This document shows positions 1-10,208 of a stretch of DNA of 64,000 bases, one piece after another. The stretch spans positions 2,528,501-2,592,500 of the forward strand of contig CP058414.1 of NCBI GenBank assembly GCA_013391845.1. The letters run 5' to 3'. The translations under genes and the position numbers were made by a program. The notes below the pieces were generated by a model. It ran no database searches. It was not told where the DNA came from and was given only the letters and a program-made list of their open reading frames with translations. Within the stretch, counting starts at the first letter, position 1. Every line of letters starts with the position of its first letter. The stretch comes from Pseudoalteromonas shioyasakiensis (GTDB lineage Bacteria; Pseudomonadota; Gammaproteobacteria; Enterobacterales; Alteromonadaceae).

Positions 1-359
1 ACATCCAGATCATCGTTCTCTGTTACGGTAAAATCTTTACCAACGACAACAAATTGCATATCTTTGATTTGTGCTTGGTGAATTAAACCAAACATGGTTT
101 CTGTGATCATGCCTTTAGCAATTGAAAACCAAACTTTTGATACTTTGCCGGTAGCAGCTGCGTCGCTATAGTGACCGTCTTGGTATTGCTCATAAGAGGT
201 ACCAATACCTGTTTTACCAGAGTATGCCCAAAAAGGCTCAACACCCGGTGCACCCGGTGCAGAAACTTGGTCTACCGCTATATTTGCTGATTGTTCTGAA
301 CTACAAGCTGTTAAACCTAATGCTAAAAAGCTTGCTGTAATTAGATTAAATTTTTTCAT
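1..359 (-). CDS. GH15 glucoamylase/glucodextranase-like lipoprotein (5' part only)
   Basis: The reading frame starts at ATG 359 and runs off the left edge, leaving about 119 codons. It opens with a lipoprotein signal (MKKFNLITASFLALGLTAC, lipobox LTAC, Cys19). A mature stretch with APGAPGVEPFWAYSGKTG and VWFSIAKGMITETMFG follows. I recognise this as the N-terminal beta-sandwich of GH15 glucodextranase/glucoamylase proteins, which release glucose from the non-reducing ends of alpha-glucans in the periplasm. It begins 12 bp after the stop of the MFS gene, so it is the last visible gene of the same operon. The catalytic (alpha/alpha)6 barrel lies outside the window, so activity cannot be judged. 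Confidence 0.8.
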   Translation of the reverse strand, partial: MKKFNLITASFLALGLTACSSEQSANIAVDQVSAPGAPGVEPFWAYSGKTGIGTSYEQYQDGHYSDAAATGKVSKVWFSIAKGMITETMFGLIHQAQIKDMQFVVVGKDFTVTENDDLD

Positions 360-371
360 TGTGTGTCCTTA

Positions 372-1856
372 TTATTGTTGCTTAACGCGCAGTACGGCGA
401 CCGCTGCTAGTACGAATGACACTGCACCTAGCACTAACGCATAAATCGGTTGATTATCAAAAAGGTGGCGTAAAATTAGGCCTAATACGCTTGCCGCTAA
501 AAGCTGCGGGATAACAATAAAGAAGTTAAAGATACCCATGTACACACCCATTTTCTTACTTGGTACTGAGGTACTTAACATTGCGTATGGTAAAGAGAGA
601 ATTGACGCCCAAGCAAAACCAACCCCAATCATTGGCCAGATCAGTAAACTTGGATCTTTAATAACAATAAAGCTGACCAGCCCTAATGCACCTAACACTA
701 GGTTGATAGCATGGGCCATTTTTAGTCCCACTTTTTTAACGACAATCGGAATACACAGTGCTGCAATGGCAGCAAAGCCATTGTAAGCGGCAAATAACAC
801 ACCAACCCAATCCGCACCATTGTTGTATGCAAGTGAGCTTGTATCACTGCTGCCATAGTGGAAACTTGTTACCGCCGAGGTGGTATAAATCCACATTGCA
901 AACAATGAGAACCAGCTAAAAAATTGTACCCAAGCTAATTGCTTCATTGTTTCTGGCATAGTGAATACATCATTCACAACTTGATAAAAGCCACCACTGG
1001 TTGCATTTTTAGCTTTTAGAGCACCGGCTATAAATTGAATAACACCAAAACTAATCAAACCACCAGCAAGCAAATAAAGCTCTTTTTCAAGAGATAGACC
1101 TGTAACAATTCCAAGAACGACAAGGCCAAGAACCGTAAAAATTGCAGCCCCTTTGTTAAAATTCACATCGCTTTGAACATCGCTCGAGTCATTGCTTTGC
1201 TCTTGCTCATGAAAACTTTCTAGCTCTTCTGGGGAATATTCTTTAGTGGTAAACACAGTCCAAAACACTGCAATAATTAAAACTACTGCACCAAAGTAAA
1301 ACGAGAATTTTACAGAATCTGGGATTTGTCCAGCTGGTGCTGTATTGGCAATATCGAACCAGTTAGTCATCATCCAAGGTAATGCCGACGCGACAACCGC
1401 ACCGATACCAATGAAGAAACTTTGCATTGCATAACCAGTTGCACGTTGCTTTTTAGGCAGGTTATCACTAACAAGTGCACGGAATGGCTCCATGGTCACG
1501 TTAATTGACGCATCCATGATCCATAGCATACCCGCTGCAATCCAAAGGCTTGGTGAGTTAGGCATAACGAATAACGATAACGTTGTTAGAATAGCCCCAT
1601 AAAAAAAGAACGGACGACGGCGACCTAACTTATTCCAAGTTTTATCGCTCCAATAACCGATGATCGGTTGTACAATAAGACCTGTAAGAGGCGCTGCAAC
1701 CCAAAGGATTGGAATGTCATCAACATTGGCACCTAAGGTTTGAAATATACGGCTCACATTACCGTTTTGTAATGCAAAGCCAAATTGGATCCCTAAGAAT
1801 CCAAAACACATATTCCATATTTGCCAAAAGCTTAGCGTTGGTTTGTTATTATTCAT
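372..1856 (-). CDS. MFS sugar (maltose/maltodextrin) permease
   Basis: 494 residues with about 12 hydrophobic segments and the MFS loop signature between TM2 and TM3 (GYWSDKTWNKLGRRRPFF). It resembles the SLC45/GPH-like maltose permeases that replace the MalFGK ABC transporter in Alteromonadales. Its likely job is moving maltose, glucose or short maltodextrins released in the periplasm across the inner membrane by cation symport. A charged, low-complexity stretch near residues 210-230 (EELESFHEQEQSNDSSD) is the expected central cytoplasmic loop. The start overlaps the stop of the upstream amylase by 8 bp, indicating translational coupling. Substrate is inferred from neighbours only. Confidence 0.85.
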   Translation of the reverse strand: MNNNKPTLSFWQIWNMCFGFLGIQFGFALQNGNVSRIFQTLGANVDDIPILWVAAPLTGLIVQPIIGYWSDKTWNKLGRRRPFFFYGAILTTLSLFVMPNSPSLWIAAGMLWIMDASINVTMEPFRALVSDNLPKKQRATGYAMQSFFIGIGAVVASALPWMMTNWFDIANTAPAGQIPDSVKFSFYFGAVVLIIAVFWTVFTTKEYSPEELESFHEQEQSNDSSDVQSDVNFNKGAAIFTVLGLVVLGIVTGLSLEKELYLLAGGLISFGVIQFIAGALKAKNATSGGFYQVVNDVFTMPETMKQLAWVQFFSWFSLFAMWIYTTSAVTSFHYGSSDTSSLAYNNGADWVGVLFAAYNGFAAIAALCIPIVVKKVGLKMAHAINLVLGALGLVSFIVIKDPSLLIWPMIGVGFAWASILSLPYAMLSTSVPSKKMGVYMGIFNFFIVIPQLLAASVLGLILRHLFDNQPIYALVLGAVSFVLAAVAVLRVKQQ

Positions 1857-3726
1857 AATCAGCCTTTAGAGTAAATACTGCACTGCTTAAACCATTCATT
1901 TGTAATTGAATTGGCCCATTCGTTGTTGCCTCAGAAATCACAATGTCGGCATGATTTTCTAGGTTATCAGTTAACGTTAAATCACTGTGGTTAAGCTTAG
2001 GTAACAACGCTTGGTTAAGGTTAAGCTCAACATTTTGTGGGTTCTCTGAAAAGTTACTTACTACAAGCACCAGTTGTTGGCCAAGCTTACGCGTAAAAGC
2101 AATGACTTGCTCTGAACCCGTCAATTCAACCGCTTGCATGTCACCACCAACAATGGCAGGAAGCGTGTTTAACGACATTAACTTAGTGTAGTAAGCGCGT
2201 AGATCAGCTTGCTGCTTTGAAAGCGCACCACCATCGAATTTACCATTATTCATCCACGCTTGATGCGCAGGTACACCCATGTAATCGAAGATACTTGTGC
2301 GGGTTGGGTCGCCAAAGCCACCATCTTCAGAGCCATCTTCACCGACAGCTTGACCAAAATAAAGTAATGTTGGCGAACGCGACATTAGTGTAGAAACCAC
2401 CATAGCCGGCTTACCTTTTTCACTGCTGCCAGCGAAATCTGGGCTAGCAATACGTTGCTCATCATGGTTTTCTAAAAAGTGCAGCATGTGCTCTTCAATA
2501 TCAGCCACTTGGCTTTGGATATCGAAAATAGTATCCGCTGATTGCTTGCCTTGCATCACAGCTTTAACTGTGTCGTAAAAACCGACTTTGTCGTAAAGGT
2601 AATCCATCTTACCTTGCTGGATATATGGGCGGTAAAGCGTTGGGTTATAAACCTCAGCCAAAATAAAGGCATCGCTTTTTTGCATCTTGATTGATGAATT
2701 TAAAAAGCTCCAGAACTCAACAGGCACCATCTCTGCCATATCATAACGAAAACCATCGACACCTTTATCTAACCAATAAAGCGCGATATCGCGGAATTTA
2801 TACCAGCTATTTGGTAGCTCTTTATCTTGCCAAAATGCGTAGTGCGCACGGTAATCTTTATCAGCGTAATCAGCAGGTAGCGTCGGGAAATCGTAGCTGC
2901 CATCTGGCTTCACGCCGTAATTAATTTTAACTGTTTCGTACCAATCATTGATGTCAGGTTTAGCTGCACGTGCCCCATTACCCGTCCATTTTGCTGGTGT
3001 TTCAGCAAACTGATTATCTGCTAGAGGATGCGGGTTACCACCTAACACTTGGTAGCTATCGCTGGTAGGAACTTGAAATGACTGCCCTGTTACATAGTAA
3101 AAGTTATTATCGCGAGCATAAGTTTTCGTCGTGTCATCTTCAGCACCAAAATCTTTAACACCTTCAGGCTTTGCGACCGACTCATAGTTACGCGCTACAT
3201 GGTTTGGCACAATATCAATAACAACTTTCATACCGTGCTCATGAGTACGATTGATTAGCTCTTCGAACTCTTCTAAGCGGCGCTCAGGGTTAATTGCTAA
3301 ATCAGGATTAACATCGTAATAGTCTTTCACTGCATAAGGTGAGCCTGCACGGCCTTTTACAACATCAGGGTCATCTTGTGACAAACCGTATTCGGTATAG
3401 TCAGTTACTAAAGCATGACGCGGTACACCTGTGTACCAAACATGTGTTGTACCTAGCTCTTTAATGCCTTGTAATGCAGCATCATTAAAATCAGCGAATT
3501 TACCTACTCCATTTTCTTCTAATGTACCCCACGGTTTATTGGTGGTATTTGTATTACCAAATAATCGAGTGAATACTTGATAAACCACAGGCTTAGAGAT
3601 AGATGCTTGGCTCGATTCTGATTGCTGCTTTTGCGTGTTCTGCTGTACTGGCGCATCGTTACCACAGGCAGTTAAACCTAAAACCGAAGCCACTACTAAC
3701 GCAGTTAGTTTGTATGTTGTCATCAT
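1849..3726 (-). CDS. GH13 alpha-amylase-family lipoprotein
   Basis: 625 residues with a lipobox (VASVLGLTAC, Cys about 21), so it is probably anchored to the outer membrane or periplasmic face. The GH13 conserved regions are intact: VVIDIVPNH (region I), GVDGFRYDMAEM with the nucleophile Asp (II), FILAEVYNP with the acid/base Glu (III) and FLENHDEQRI with the stabilising Asp (IV). It should hydrolyse internal alpha-1,4 bonds of starch or maltodextrin. Two ATGs are adjacent at 3726 and 3723; spacing to the GAAG motif slightly favours the second. A MalR-type palindrome sits about 63 bp upstream (3789-3802), so this gene, the permease and the glucoamylase probably form a regulated sub-operon. 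Confidence 0.9.
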   Translation of the reverse strand: MMTTYKLTALVVASVLGLTACGNDAPVQQNTQKQQSESSQASISKPVVYQVFTRLFGNTNTTNKPWGTLEENGVGKFADFNDAALQGIKELGTTHVWYTGVPRHALVTDYTEYGLSQDDPDVVKGRAGSPYAVKDYYDVNPDLAINPERRLEEFEELINRTHEHGMKVVIDIVPNHVARNYESVAKPEGVKDFGAEDDTTKTYARDNNFYYVTGQSFQVPTSDSYQVLGGNPHPLADNQFAETPAKWTGNGARAAKPDINDWYETVKINYGVKPDGSYDFPTLPADYADKDYRAHYAFWQDKELPNSWYKFRDIALYWLDKGVDGFRYDMAEMVPVEFWSFLNSSIKMQKSDAFILAEVYNPTLYRPYIQQGKMDYLYDKVGFYDTVKAVMQGKQSADTIFDIQSQVADIEEHMLHFLENHDEQRIASPDFAGSSEKGKPAMVVSTLMSRSPTLLYFGQAVGEDGSEDGGFGDPTRTSIFDYMGVPAHQAWMNNGKFDGGALSKQQADLRAYYTKLMSLNTLPAIVGGDMQAVELTGSEQVIAFTRKLGQQLVLVVSNFSENPQNVELNLNQALLPKLNHSDLTLTDNLENHADIVISEATTNGPIQLQMNGLSSAVFTLKADYE

Positions 3727-3788
3727 TACTTCATTTTTCTGTAAATATCAGTTAATACTAATGTTAAGGGCTGCATACGGACAGTAAA

Positions 3789-3802
3789 TGCATACGTATT
3801 CA
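3789..3802. promoter_or_regulatory. Putative MalR (LacI-family) operator
   Basis: TGCATACGTATTCA is a near-perfect 14-bp palindrome centred on ACGT. The same core, CATACGTAT, recurs at 10195-10208 and 10621-10634, each time in front of a maltodextrin gene. LacI-family operators typically have this even-symmetry central CG, and related motifs are assigned to MalR in Alteromonadales. It lies between the cyclomaltodextrinase stop and the start of the GH13 lipoprotein gene. The regulator gene is not in the window. Confidence 0.75.
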
Positions 3803-3817
3803 GCCTATTAGTTGCAA

Positions 3818-5668
3818 TTATTCAAGCTCGATTAAGCGTGCTTGCATAGCTTTTAAGCGGATTGGCTCTGCAAGTTCAACGCGTTTTTTGCTGATTAAAT
3901 CGCGTCCTTTATTATTGCCTTTCAGCACTTCTTGCATGTAGCTTAAATCCCAATCAATAGCTTGTTGGTTTTTGTTAAGAACGACCAATACAGTTTGGCC
4001 ATTATGCTCTCTCACATAGCTGTAAACGCCTTGCTTTGGTGAAAAATGCATTAAACGACCTTCACTTAGCGCTGGTTTTTCTAGGCGCAGCTTAAGCAGT
4101 TTTTTAATGGTACTTAACATCTCTTGCTGATCAGTTGAAAGGCCTTTGCCTGTGAATGCATTTGTTTTTTGACCCGTAAACCCACCAGGGAAGTCAATGC
4201 GAATATCACCGTGGTCATTACTTGGCGTGTTATCAAGCAAAAGCTCTGTACCGTAATAGATTTGTGGAATACCGCGAGTTGTTAACAGCAGCGTCATGGC
4301 TAATTTAGTTTTTGCGAGGTCTTGACCAAGCTCAGTGTAAACACGGCTCATGTCATGGTTATCAGCAAACACTAAAATGTTATCTGTATCAGCATATAAA
4401 AAGTCATTCGCCAGCGATTGATATACTTTTATCCAACCTGTATTCCAGCTTTCTTCTTCGTTAAGTGCTTGGATTAATGCTTCTTGTAATGAAAAGTCCA
4501 TCACACTTGGTAAATCAGAGGTATATCCATCTTGATTGACTTTGCCGCGCTGCCAATAAGATGCAATTGCCGGGTTGGTTGTCCACTCTTCGCCAACAAT
4601 ATTAAAGTTTGGATACTCGGTCATAATCGCTTTAGTCCAATCGGCTAAAAACGCTTTATCTGAGTATGAATAGGTATCAACACGAATGCCGCTTAAGTTG
4701 GCGTATTCAATCCACCAAATGGCATTTTGAATCAAATAAGTTGAGAGTAACGGCTGGCGCTGATTTAAATCAGGCATCGACTCAACAAACCACCCATCAT
4801 TAAATTGACGTTTATCGTATTGGCTGGCATGAGGGTCTTGAATTGTTTGTCTGGCGTGGCTTGTGGCATTTTTACCGTTTTCAAACTTGCCATCAAAGTT
4901 AACCCAATCTACTGTTGGCATGTCAGCCATCCACTGATGCGATGAACCAAAGTGGTTAAGTACCATGTCCATCACTAAGCCGATACCATGCTCTTTCGCT
5001 TCTGCTGATAAGGTTTTATAAAGCGCATTACTGCCCATACGCGGATCAACCTTGTAGAAGTCAGTAATAGCATAACCATGATAAGAATAACTTGGCATGT
5101 CATTTTCAAGCACAGGTGTTAACCAAAGTTGCGTTACACCTAAGTCCTCAAGATAATCTAAGCTATTAATAACACCTTGAATATCACCGCCATGACGACC
5201 TCCTTTGAAGCTCGGATTTGCAGCCTCCTGCATACCTGCAACGCTGTCGTTACTTGGGTCACCATTTACAAAGCGATCAGGATTGATTAAATACAGCGTA
5301 TCTTTGTTTGTAAAGCCATCGCGGTTGGCACTTTGCTTATCTCGAGCATTTAATGGGTAAGTAAACGTTGTGCCATCTTCAGCTTTAAAAGTCAGTTTTC
5401 CCGGCTTTGTATTATCGCTGATGTTTAAATCTAAAAAAGCGTAGTTAGGGTTATTTGTTGTTGTCACCCCTTTAAACTCAACGCCCTTGTAAGGCATCAT
5501 TTGCCACGCTTTGTTAGCAATATTGTTATCGTAAAGCATTACTTGCAAAGAATCGTTTTGCATTCCAACCCACCAATTTTCTGGTGAAGCGGTAAGTGCA
5601 AAACTCGCTGTCGAGTTAAAAATAGTAAATGCGGTCGTTAACGCTAAAAATGTCTGTGTTTTTTTCAT
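3818..5668 (-). CDS. Secreted cyclomaltodextrinase/neopullulanase-type GH13 enzyme
   Basis: 616 residues beginning with a Sec signal peptide (cleavage near SFA-LTA, about residue 25). A beta-sandwich N-domain (about 27-110) typical of cyclomaltodextrinases precedes the barrel. Catalytic motifs are present: VMDMVLNHFG (I), SGIRVDTYSYSD with the nucleophile Asp (II), NIVGEEW with the acid/base Glu (III) and VFADNHDMSRV (IV). It probably linearises cyclodextrins or cleaves pullulan and maltodextrins in the periplasm. It starts 2 bp after the halogenase stop codon, so the two genes are co-transcribed. The broad subfamily is clear but the exact bond preference is not. Confidence 0.88.
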   Translation of the reverse strand: MKKTQTFLALTTAFTIFNSTASFALTASPENWWVGMQNDSLQVMLYDNNIANKAWQMMPYKGVEFKGVTTTNNPNYAFLDLNISDNTKPGKLTFKAEDGTTFTYPLNARDKQSANRDGFTNKDTLYLINPDRFVNGDPSNDSVAGMQEAANPSFKGGRHGGDIQGVINSLDYLEDLGVTQLWLTPVLENDMPSYSYHGYAITDFYKVDPRMGSNALYKTLSAEAKEHGIGLVMDMVLNHFGSSHQWMADMPTVDWVNFDGKFENGKNATSHARQTIQDPHASQYDKRQFNDGWFVESMPDLNQRQPLLSTYLIQNAIWWIEYANLSGIRVDTYSYSDKAFLADWTKAIMTEYPNFNIVGEEWTTNPAIASYWQRGKVNQDGYTSDLPSVMDFSLQEALIQALNEEESWNTGWIKVYQSLANDFLYADTDNILVFADNHDMSRVYTELGQDLAKTKLAMTLLLTTRGIPQIYYGTELLLDNTPSNDHGDIRIDFPGGFTGQKTNAFTGKGLSTDQQEMLSTIKKLLKLRLEKPALSEGRLMHFSPKQGVYSYVREHNGQTVLVVLNKNQQAIDWDLSYMQEVLKGNNKGRDLISKKRVELAEPIRLKAMQARLIELE

Positions 5669-5670
5669 AA

Positions 5671-7167
5671 TTAATTTTGTACTTTTTCTAAAAATTGACT
5701 GTGACTCGGTAGCTGCTCTACGGTGTTATTAATCAACGTTTTTAAATTACTAAATAACTCATTTAACTGCTCATCAGATAAGGCATCAGTTAATGGATGA
5801 TGATCGTCTGCAATAAGACCTTGCCCTATCATGACTTGCTGCCAAGCAACTTCAGCAAATAGCTCTTCGTCTTCTCTTACGAGCTTGCCGCTGGATTTAA
5901 ATAGCTCAATTTTATTTTTAAGACTGCTTGGAATATCCATGCCTTTGCAAAAACGCCAAAATGCAGTGTCATCACGTTCAGTTAGCTTGTAATGAAGGAT
6001 AATAAAGTCACGAATTCGCTCAAATTCTGTTTTACTTTGTTTATTAAATTCATCAACTAAGCTTTGCTTAATACCTTGATGAGGAAAAAACTTAATTAAA
6101 CGAATGGCTGCACTTTGAATTAAATGAATACTAGTCGATTCTAAAGGCTCTAAAAAACCACTCGATAAGCCAACCGATACCACATTTTTATGCCACTGCT
6201 TTAAACGACGCCCTGTTTTAAATTTAATAATACGTGGCTCTGTCAATGGCTTAGCTGGTAAGTTGTCCAGAAGCTGTTGTTTAGCTGATTCATCAGATAA
6301 GAAACGAGACGAATATACAAGGCCGTTTCCTACACGATGCTGTAATGGAATTTGCCATTGCCAACCAGAGTCTTTTGCAATTGACCGTGTATAAGGAATT
6401 GCATCCGTAGCGGATTCACTTTGCACTGCAACAGCACTATCACAAGGTAGCCAGTGTGACCAATCTTCAAAACCTGTATTGAGTGTTTGTTCTATCAATA
6501 AGGCACGCAGGCCTGTGCAATCAATAAATAAGTCGCCATCTATTTGCTTGCCATTTTGCATCAGCAAAGAAGAAATATATCCGCTTTGATGGCATTGATT
6601 AATCGATTCAATTTTGCCTTCGATACGTTTTACGCCCCGTGATTGCGCTAATTCTTTTAAGAACTCGCCATATCGTGTGGCATCAAAGTGATAAGCATAA
6701 TGTAAGCCTGCTAATTGGGTATTAGGAATATGACTAAGGTGGGAAAATTTATGTGCTTTTGCAGCTTGGTAATTAAGTGAGAAATCCCAAAAATCAGGCG
6801 CGTTTTGTGTTTGATTTGCTTTTAGCCAAAAATGATAAAACTCACAAAACGGAAAGTCTTTACCTATCTCACCAAAGGCATGCATATAGCTATGGCCTTG
6901 GCTGCGCCAATTTTCAAACTCGATACCTAGTTTAATCGTTGCGCCAGTGGCCTTTATAAATTCTTTTTCAGAAATGCCAAGCGCACCATTTAGATGCAAG
7001 ATAGGTGGAATGCTCGCTTCGCCTACACCAACAGTGCCAATTTCTGCTGATTCAATAAGCGTGATATCAAGCACTTTCCCAAGTACTTTATTAAGTAACG
7101 CAGCGGTTATCCAACCAGCGGTACCACCACCGGCAATCACTACCTTTGTAATTTTTTTTGATTCCAT
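5671..7167 (-). CDS. Flavin-dependent tryptophan halogenase-like protein
   Basis: 498 residues, cytosolic, with the FAD-binding motif [17 protein letters not shown] at residues 10-25. Lys79 falls in [13 protein letters not shown], matching the catalytic lysine of PrnA. The halogenase signature WQWQIP spans residues 269-274, and the [12 protein letters not shown] loop (Glu340/Glu343) corresponds to the catalytic Glu region. All the classic halogenase features are therefore conserved. Family members next to carbohydrate TonB receptors are common in Alteromonadales, Caulobacterales and Xanthomonadales, but their substrate is generally unknown. Here it lies between the receptor and a glucanase gene; a terminator (7216-7247) separates it from the receptor. 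No partner flavin reductase is visible. Family assignment is firm; natural substrate and role are unknown. Confidence 0.88.
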   Translation of the reverse strand: MESKKITKVVIAGGGTAGWITAALLNKVLGKVLDITLIESAEIGTVGVGEASIPPILHLNGALGISEKEFIKATGATIKLGIEFENWRSQGHSYMHAFGEIGKDFPFCEFYHFWLKANQTQNAPDFWDFSLNYQAAKAHKFSHLSHIPNTQLAGLHYAYHFDATRYGEFLKELAQSRGVKRIEGKIESINQCHQSGYISSLLMQNGKQIDGDLFIDCTGLRALLIEQTLNTGFEDWSHWLPCDSAVAVQSESATDAIPYTRSIAKDSGWQWQIPLQHRVGNGLVYSSRFLSDESAKQQLLDNLPAKPLTEPRIIKFKTGRRLKQWHKNVVSVGLSSGFLEPLESTSIHLIQSAAIRLIKFFPHQGIKQSLVDEFNKQSKTEFERIRDFIILHYKLTERDDTAFWRFCKGMDIPSSLKNKIELFKSSGKLVREDEELFAEVAWQQVMIGQGLIADDHHPLTDALSDEQLNELFSNLKTLINNTVEQLPSHSQFLEKVQN

Positions 7168-7215
7168 AGTACACCAAACGCCAAATTCAATTCATTGAGT
7201 GTAGCTCACTGATAT

Positions 7216-7247
7216 AAAAAAGCCCTTGTAAAACAAATCACAAGGGC
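7216..7247 (-). terminator. Intrinsic terminator after the TonB receptor
   Basis: GCCCTTGT (7222-7229) pairs with ACAAGGGC (7240-7247) around a 10-nt loop. On the minus strand it is followed by six U (7221-7216). It lies between the receptor stop and the halogenase start, so it likely makes the receptor message far more abundant than the downstream enzyme genes. Confidence 0.8.
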
Positions 7248-7272
7248 AATTTTCTATCGCTGTTTTAGCTAA

Positions 7273-10062
7273 TTACAGCTTATAGCTGAAGCCTAACAGG
7301 AATGTACGACCGTAGTCTTGGTAATCACGTACTTGAAGTGAGTTATCACCTTGTAGTGATGTAAACGGCTCTTCAGTGATGTTTTGCACTTGGAAAGTGA
7401 CAGATAAACCGTCAAGGCTCTCTACACCACCTTCGCTGAAGTCATAACCAATTTGAGCATCCCAAATTGTTTCGCCTTTAATATCAACTTGTGTAGTAGC
7501 AAAACCTAAACCGTATACGTCACCTTTAAAGTCGCTACGCTTACGCATGCTGGTACGCGCTTGGAAACCATTACGCTCAAAGTAAACTGTTAAGCTATCG
7601 ATTTGATCAGATAGGCCAGGTAGCTCATAGTCGTTACCATTTTGGTCAGTTAAGTCTTGCTCAACACCTGTATGGCTTGCGATTAGGCCAAAACCGTCTA
7701 AAGATTCGCTGAACATTGTGAACGGTAGTGTTAATGAAAGCTCATAACCCCAAAGGTCACCAGAACCACCATTTACTTTACCAGAACCAGTACCAGTTGA
7801 AGTCGCAGGGATTTCACCAGTAGACGGGTCAGCTACACCACTCATATCAATTTCATAAGTACCATCGAAAATCCACTGAGTGATATCTTTGTAGAATACA
7901 GCTGCAGCGAAATAACCTTCTTCATGGAAGTAATTTTCGTAGCTTAAATCAAAACCAGTTGCTTCTTTAGGCTCAAGCTCTGGGTTACCACCAGATACAC
8001 TCCAGTAGTTACCGTTTTCATCTGGTTGTTGATTATAAGATGCATTAACTGATGAGTTCATTTCGTCTAAGCGAGCACGAGAAATCGTTTTCGCTGCGCC
8101 GAAGCGTACAGTTTGCTCTTCATCAATTGCAAACGATAAATTGATGCTTGGTAAGAAGTGGCTGTAGTCATGGCTTACATCGGTCTCTGATACAACAACT
8201 AAACCATCAACAGTGTTTGCAGCAAAACCCTGTGAAGACTGTTCAGTTTTCACATAACGAACACCAATATTACCTGTTACAGGGATTGAACCCAGCTCAG
8301 CATTGATATCAGCTTGAGCAAAGAATGCTGTTACTTCTTCTTGTACAGTCCAAGATTGTGTTTTGTGCTTTGAATCAGTAAGGCTTTCTTGAAGAAGGTT
8401 ATAATAACCATCATTTACTAAACCATTGGTATCATAAGCAACCATGTTACCCATGCCGATGAAATCAAGACTCGCTGTACCTAAGCGGTATTGCTCCGGG
8501 ATTGATACCATGCCAGGGTTCGATAAAGAGAAGTCTTTTAATGTCATGAAGTAACCTTCCGACAACTTACTCTTTTCACGGTCACGGTATGACATACCAA
8601 ATGACACTCGGCTGATGTAAGCATTATCAAGTACTTTGCTTGCAGCAAGTTTTAATGTGCTTAGTTCATCATTAATTTCTGGCGCATTAATAAAGCCATC
8701 TTGCGCTGTATTTTGATACTCAGTACCTGTTAAACCATACTTGTCATTAAGTGCAGCACTTGCACCCCAAGATAATGGGCCACCAAGTTGAATTAAGTCA
8801 TAATCACTGTAATCAAGGTTATGACTAAATTGCGCGCCAGTGTTACCACCGTCAAACTCATAGCCGATTGTATCAGCAACACCATTCGCGTCACCACGAC
8901 CTGTACCTGAGTAGCTTTCGATACTCCAAATTTGACGTTCAACTTCAGAACGGCTTACGTCAAATTCTACTGACCAATCATCGCTAATGTCATATTTTGC
9001 ATTAAAACCAAACTGAGTGAGCTCAGCATTACGCTCTTCGTAGTCATTACGAACAACAACACGTTGGCCTTCTGTTACTGCACTAGTAATGAAACCAGTG
9101 TCAGCGTCAACAACTGCTGAACTTGGGTCGATTGAACCTTGGCCCCATGCGAATGGAACTTCTATACCACGTAGGATTTTTTCATCTGAGAAATCTACAT
9201 ATAAGGCATCAAATGTCATGTTTAAGCGATCAGTCGGCGCAGCTTCAATTACAAGCATTGCTGTATCACGCTCAAGAGTCGATGAACGTACAAATGGCTT
9301 AGCACCACCTAAAATTGAGTATGTATTGCCATCTTCACCCGTAAACTCAGGATAACCCCACGAGTTCCAACGTTTTTCTTGGTTTGGTGAGCTCATCGTG
9401 TTGTATGCAAATGCAACACCGATTGTGTCATCAGCAAATTGGTCAATGTATGAGAACGTACCGCGGAAACCTTGGTCGTCACCGTCTGGATTTAATTTAT
9501 CAAAACCTGTTTGCTCATATTGACCGTTGAACATGATAACTTGTTCACCTTTACTTAAAGGTTTCACAGTTTGCATGTCGATTACACCAGCAATACCTTC
9601 AGCTTCAATACCTGCACTTGGTGTTTTGTATACCGTTACGCCACTCATAATTTCTGATGGATAAAGGTCAAATTCTACACCACGGTTGTCACCGATTGAT
9701 ACTTGCTCACGACCGTTGAATGTCGTTGCACTTTCGTTTTCACTGAAACCACGAACACTTACACGGCTAGCTCGACCGTCTAGGCGTTGTGCTGTTAAAC
9801 CAGGAAGGCGTGCGATTGATTCTGCAATTGATGAATCAGGTAATTTACCGATATCTTCTGCAGAGATTGACTCAACAACTTCAGGAGTGAAGCGTTTAGT
9901 ATTAATAGATTCTACAACACTGCCACGAAAACCTTTAACTTCGATAACTTCAACGTTATCGTTTTTCGCTTTTTGGTCTTCTTCTGCAGCATACGCTACA
10001 AAGCTATTTAAACCTGCGGCTGTTAAAGCCAGAGTTAATATACTTGGTTTGAACATAGACAT
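7273..10062 (-). CDS. TonB-dependent outer-membrane receptor for maltodextrins
   Basis: 929 residues: signal peptide (cleavage after AYA, about residue 25), a TonB box-like segment (VEVIEVKGFRGS, about 37-48), a plug domain (about 55-170, with VVESISAEDIGKLPDSSIAESIARLPG), then a 22-strand barrel ending in an aromatic C-terminal strand (RTFLLGFSYKL). This is the standard Alteromonadales carbohydrate receptor arrangement. Its job would be energised uptake of maltodextrins into the periplasm, where the neighbouring GH13/GH15 enzymes act. ATG 10062 is preferred over ATG 10056 because the GGGAAAA motif is better spaced. A MalR-type palindrome lies about 135 bp upstream. Substrate is inferred from context. 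Confidence 0.92.
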   Translation of the reverse strand: MSMFKPSILTLALTAAGLNSFVAYAAEEDQKAKNDNVEVIEVKGFRGSVVESINTKRFTPEVVESISAEDIGKLPDSSIAESIARLPGLTAQRLDGRASRVSVRGFSENESATTFNGREQVSIGDNRGVEFDLYPSEIMSGVTVYKTPSAGIEAEGIAGVIDMQTVKPLSKGEQVIMFNGQYEQTGFDKLNPDGDDQGFRGTFSYIDQFADDTIGVAFAYNTMSSPNQEKRWNSWGYPEFTGEDGNTYSILGGAKPFVRSSTLERDTAMLVIEAAPTDRLNMTFDALYVDFSDEKILRGIEVPFAWGQGSIDPSSAVVDADTGFITSAVTEGQRVVVRNDYEERNAELTQFGFNAKYDISDDWSVEFDVSRSEVERQIWSIESYSGTGRGDANGVADTIGYEFDGGNTGAQFSHNLDYSDYDLIQLGGPLSWGASAALNDKYGLTGTEYQNTAQDGFINAPEINDELSTLKLAASKVLDNAYISRVSFGMSYRDREKSKLSEGYFMTLKDFSLSNPGMVSIPEQYRLGTASLDFIGMGNMVAYDTNGLVNDGYYNLLQESLTDSKHKTQSWTVQEEVTAFFAQADINAELGSIPVTGNIGVRYVKTEQSSQGFAANTVDGLVVVSETDVSHDYSHFLPSINLSFAIDEEQTVRFGAAKTISRARLDEMNSSVNASYNQQPDENGNYWSVSGGNPELEPKEATGFDLSYENYFHEEGYFAAAVFYKDITQWIFDGTYEIDMSGVADPSTGEIPATSTGTGSGKVNGGSGDLWGYELSLTLPFTMFSESLDGFGLIASHTGVEQDLTDQNGNDYELPGLSDQIDSLTVYFERNGFQARTSMRKRSDFKGDVYGLGFATTQVDIKGETIWDAQIGYDFSEGGVESLDGLSVTFQVQNITEEPFTSLQGDNSLQVRDYQDYGRTFLLGFSYKL

Positions 10063-10194
10063 GATGTTTTCCCATTACCCAAATTGTAATGCCAACGTGT
10101 TGCAGTTATTCATTAACATAATAGCTGAAATTCGCTGACTGATTTTGTTGTCGAATTGAATATTAACGCTCTGATTATTTTCTTAACAAATTTA

Positions 10195-10208
10195 TGCATA
10201 CGTATTCA
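10195..10208. promoter_or_regulatory. Putative MalR operator upstream of the TonB receptor
   Basis: TGCATACGTATTCA, identical in all 14 bases to the site at 3789-3802. It lies about 135 bp before the receptor start, a position compatible with promoter control by a LacI-type repressor. Confidence 0.75.

Noticed and set aside
9686..10138. 150-codon plus-strand open frame
   Set aside because: Lies antisense inside the well-supported TonB receptor gene and has no recognisable features.
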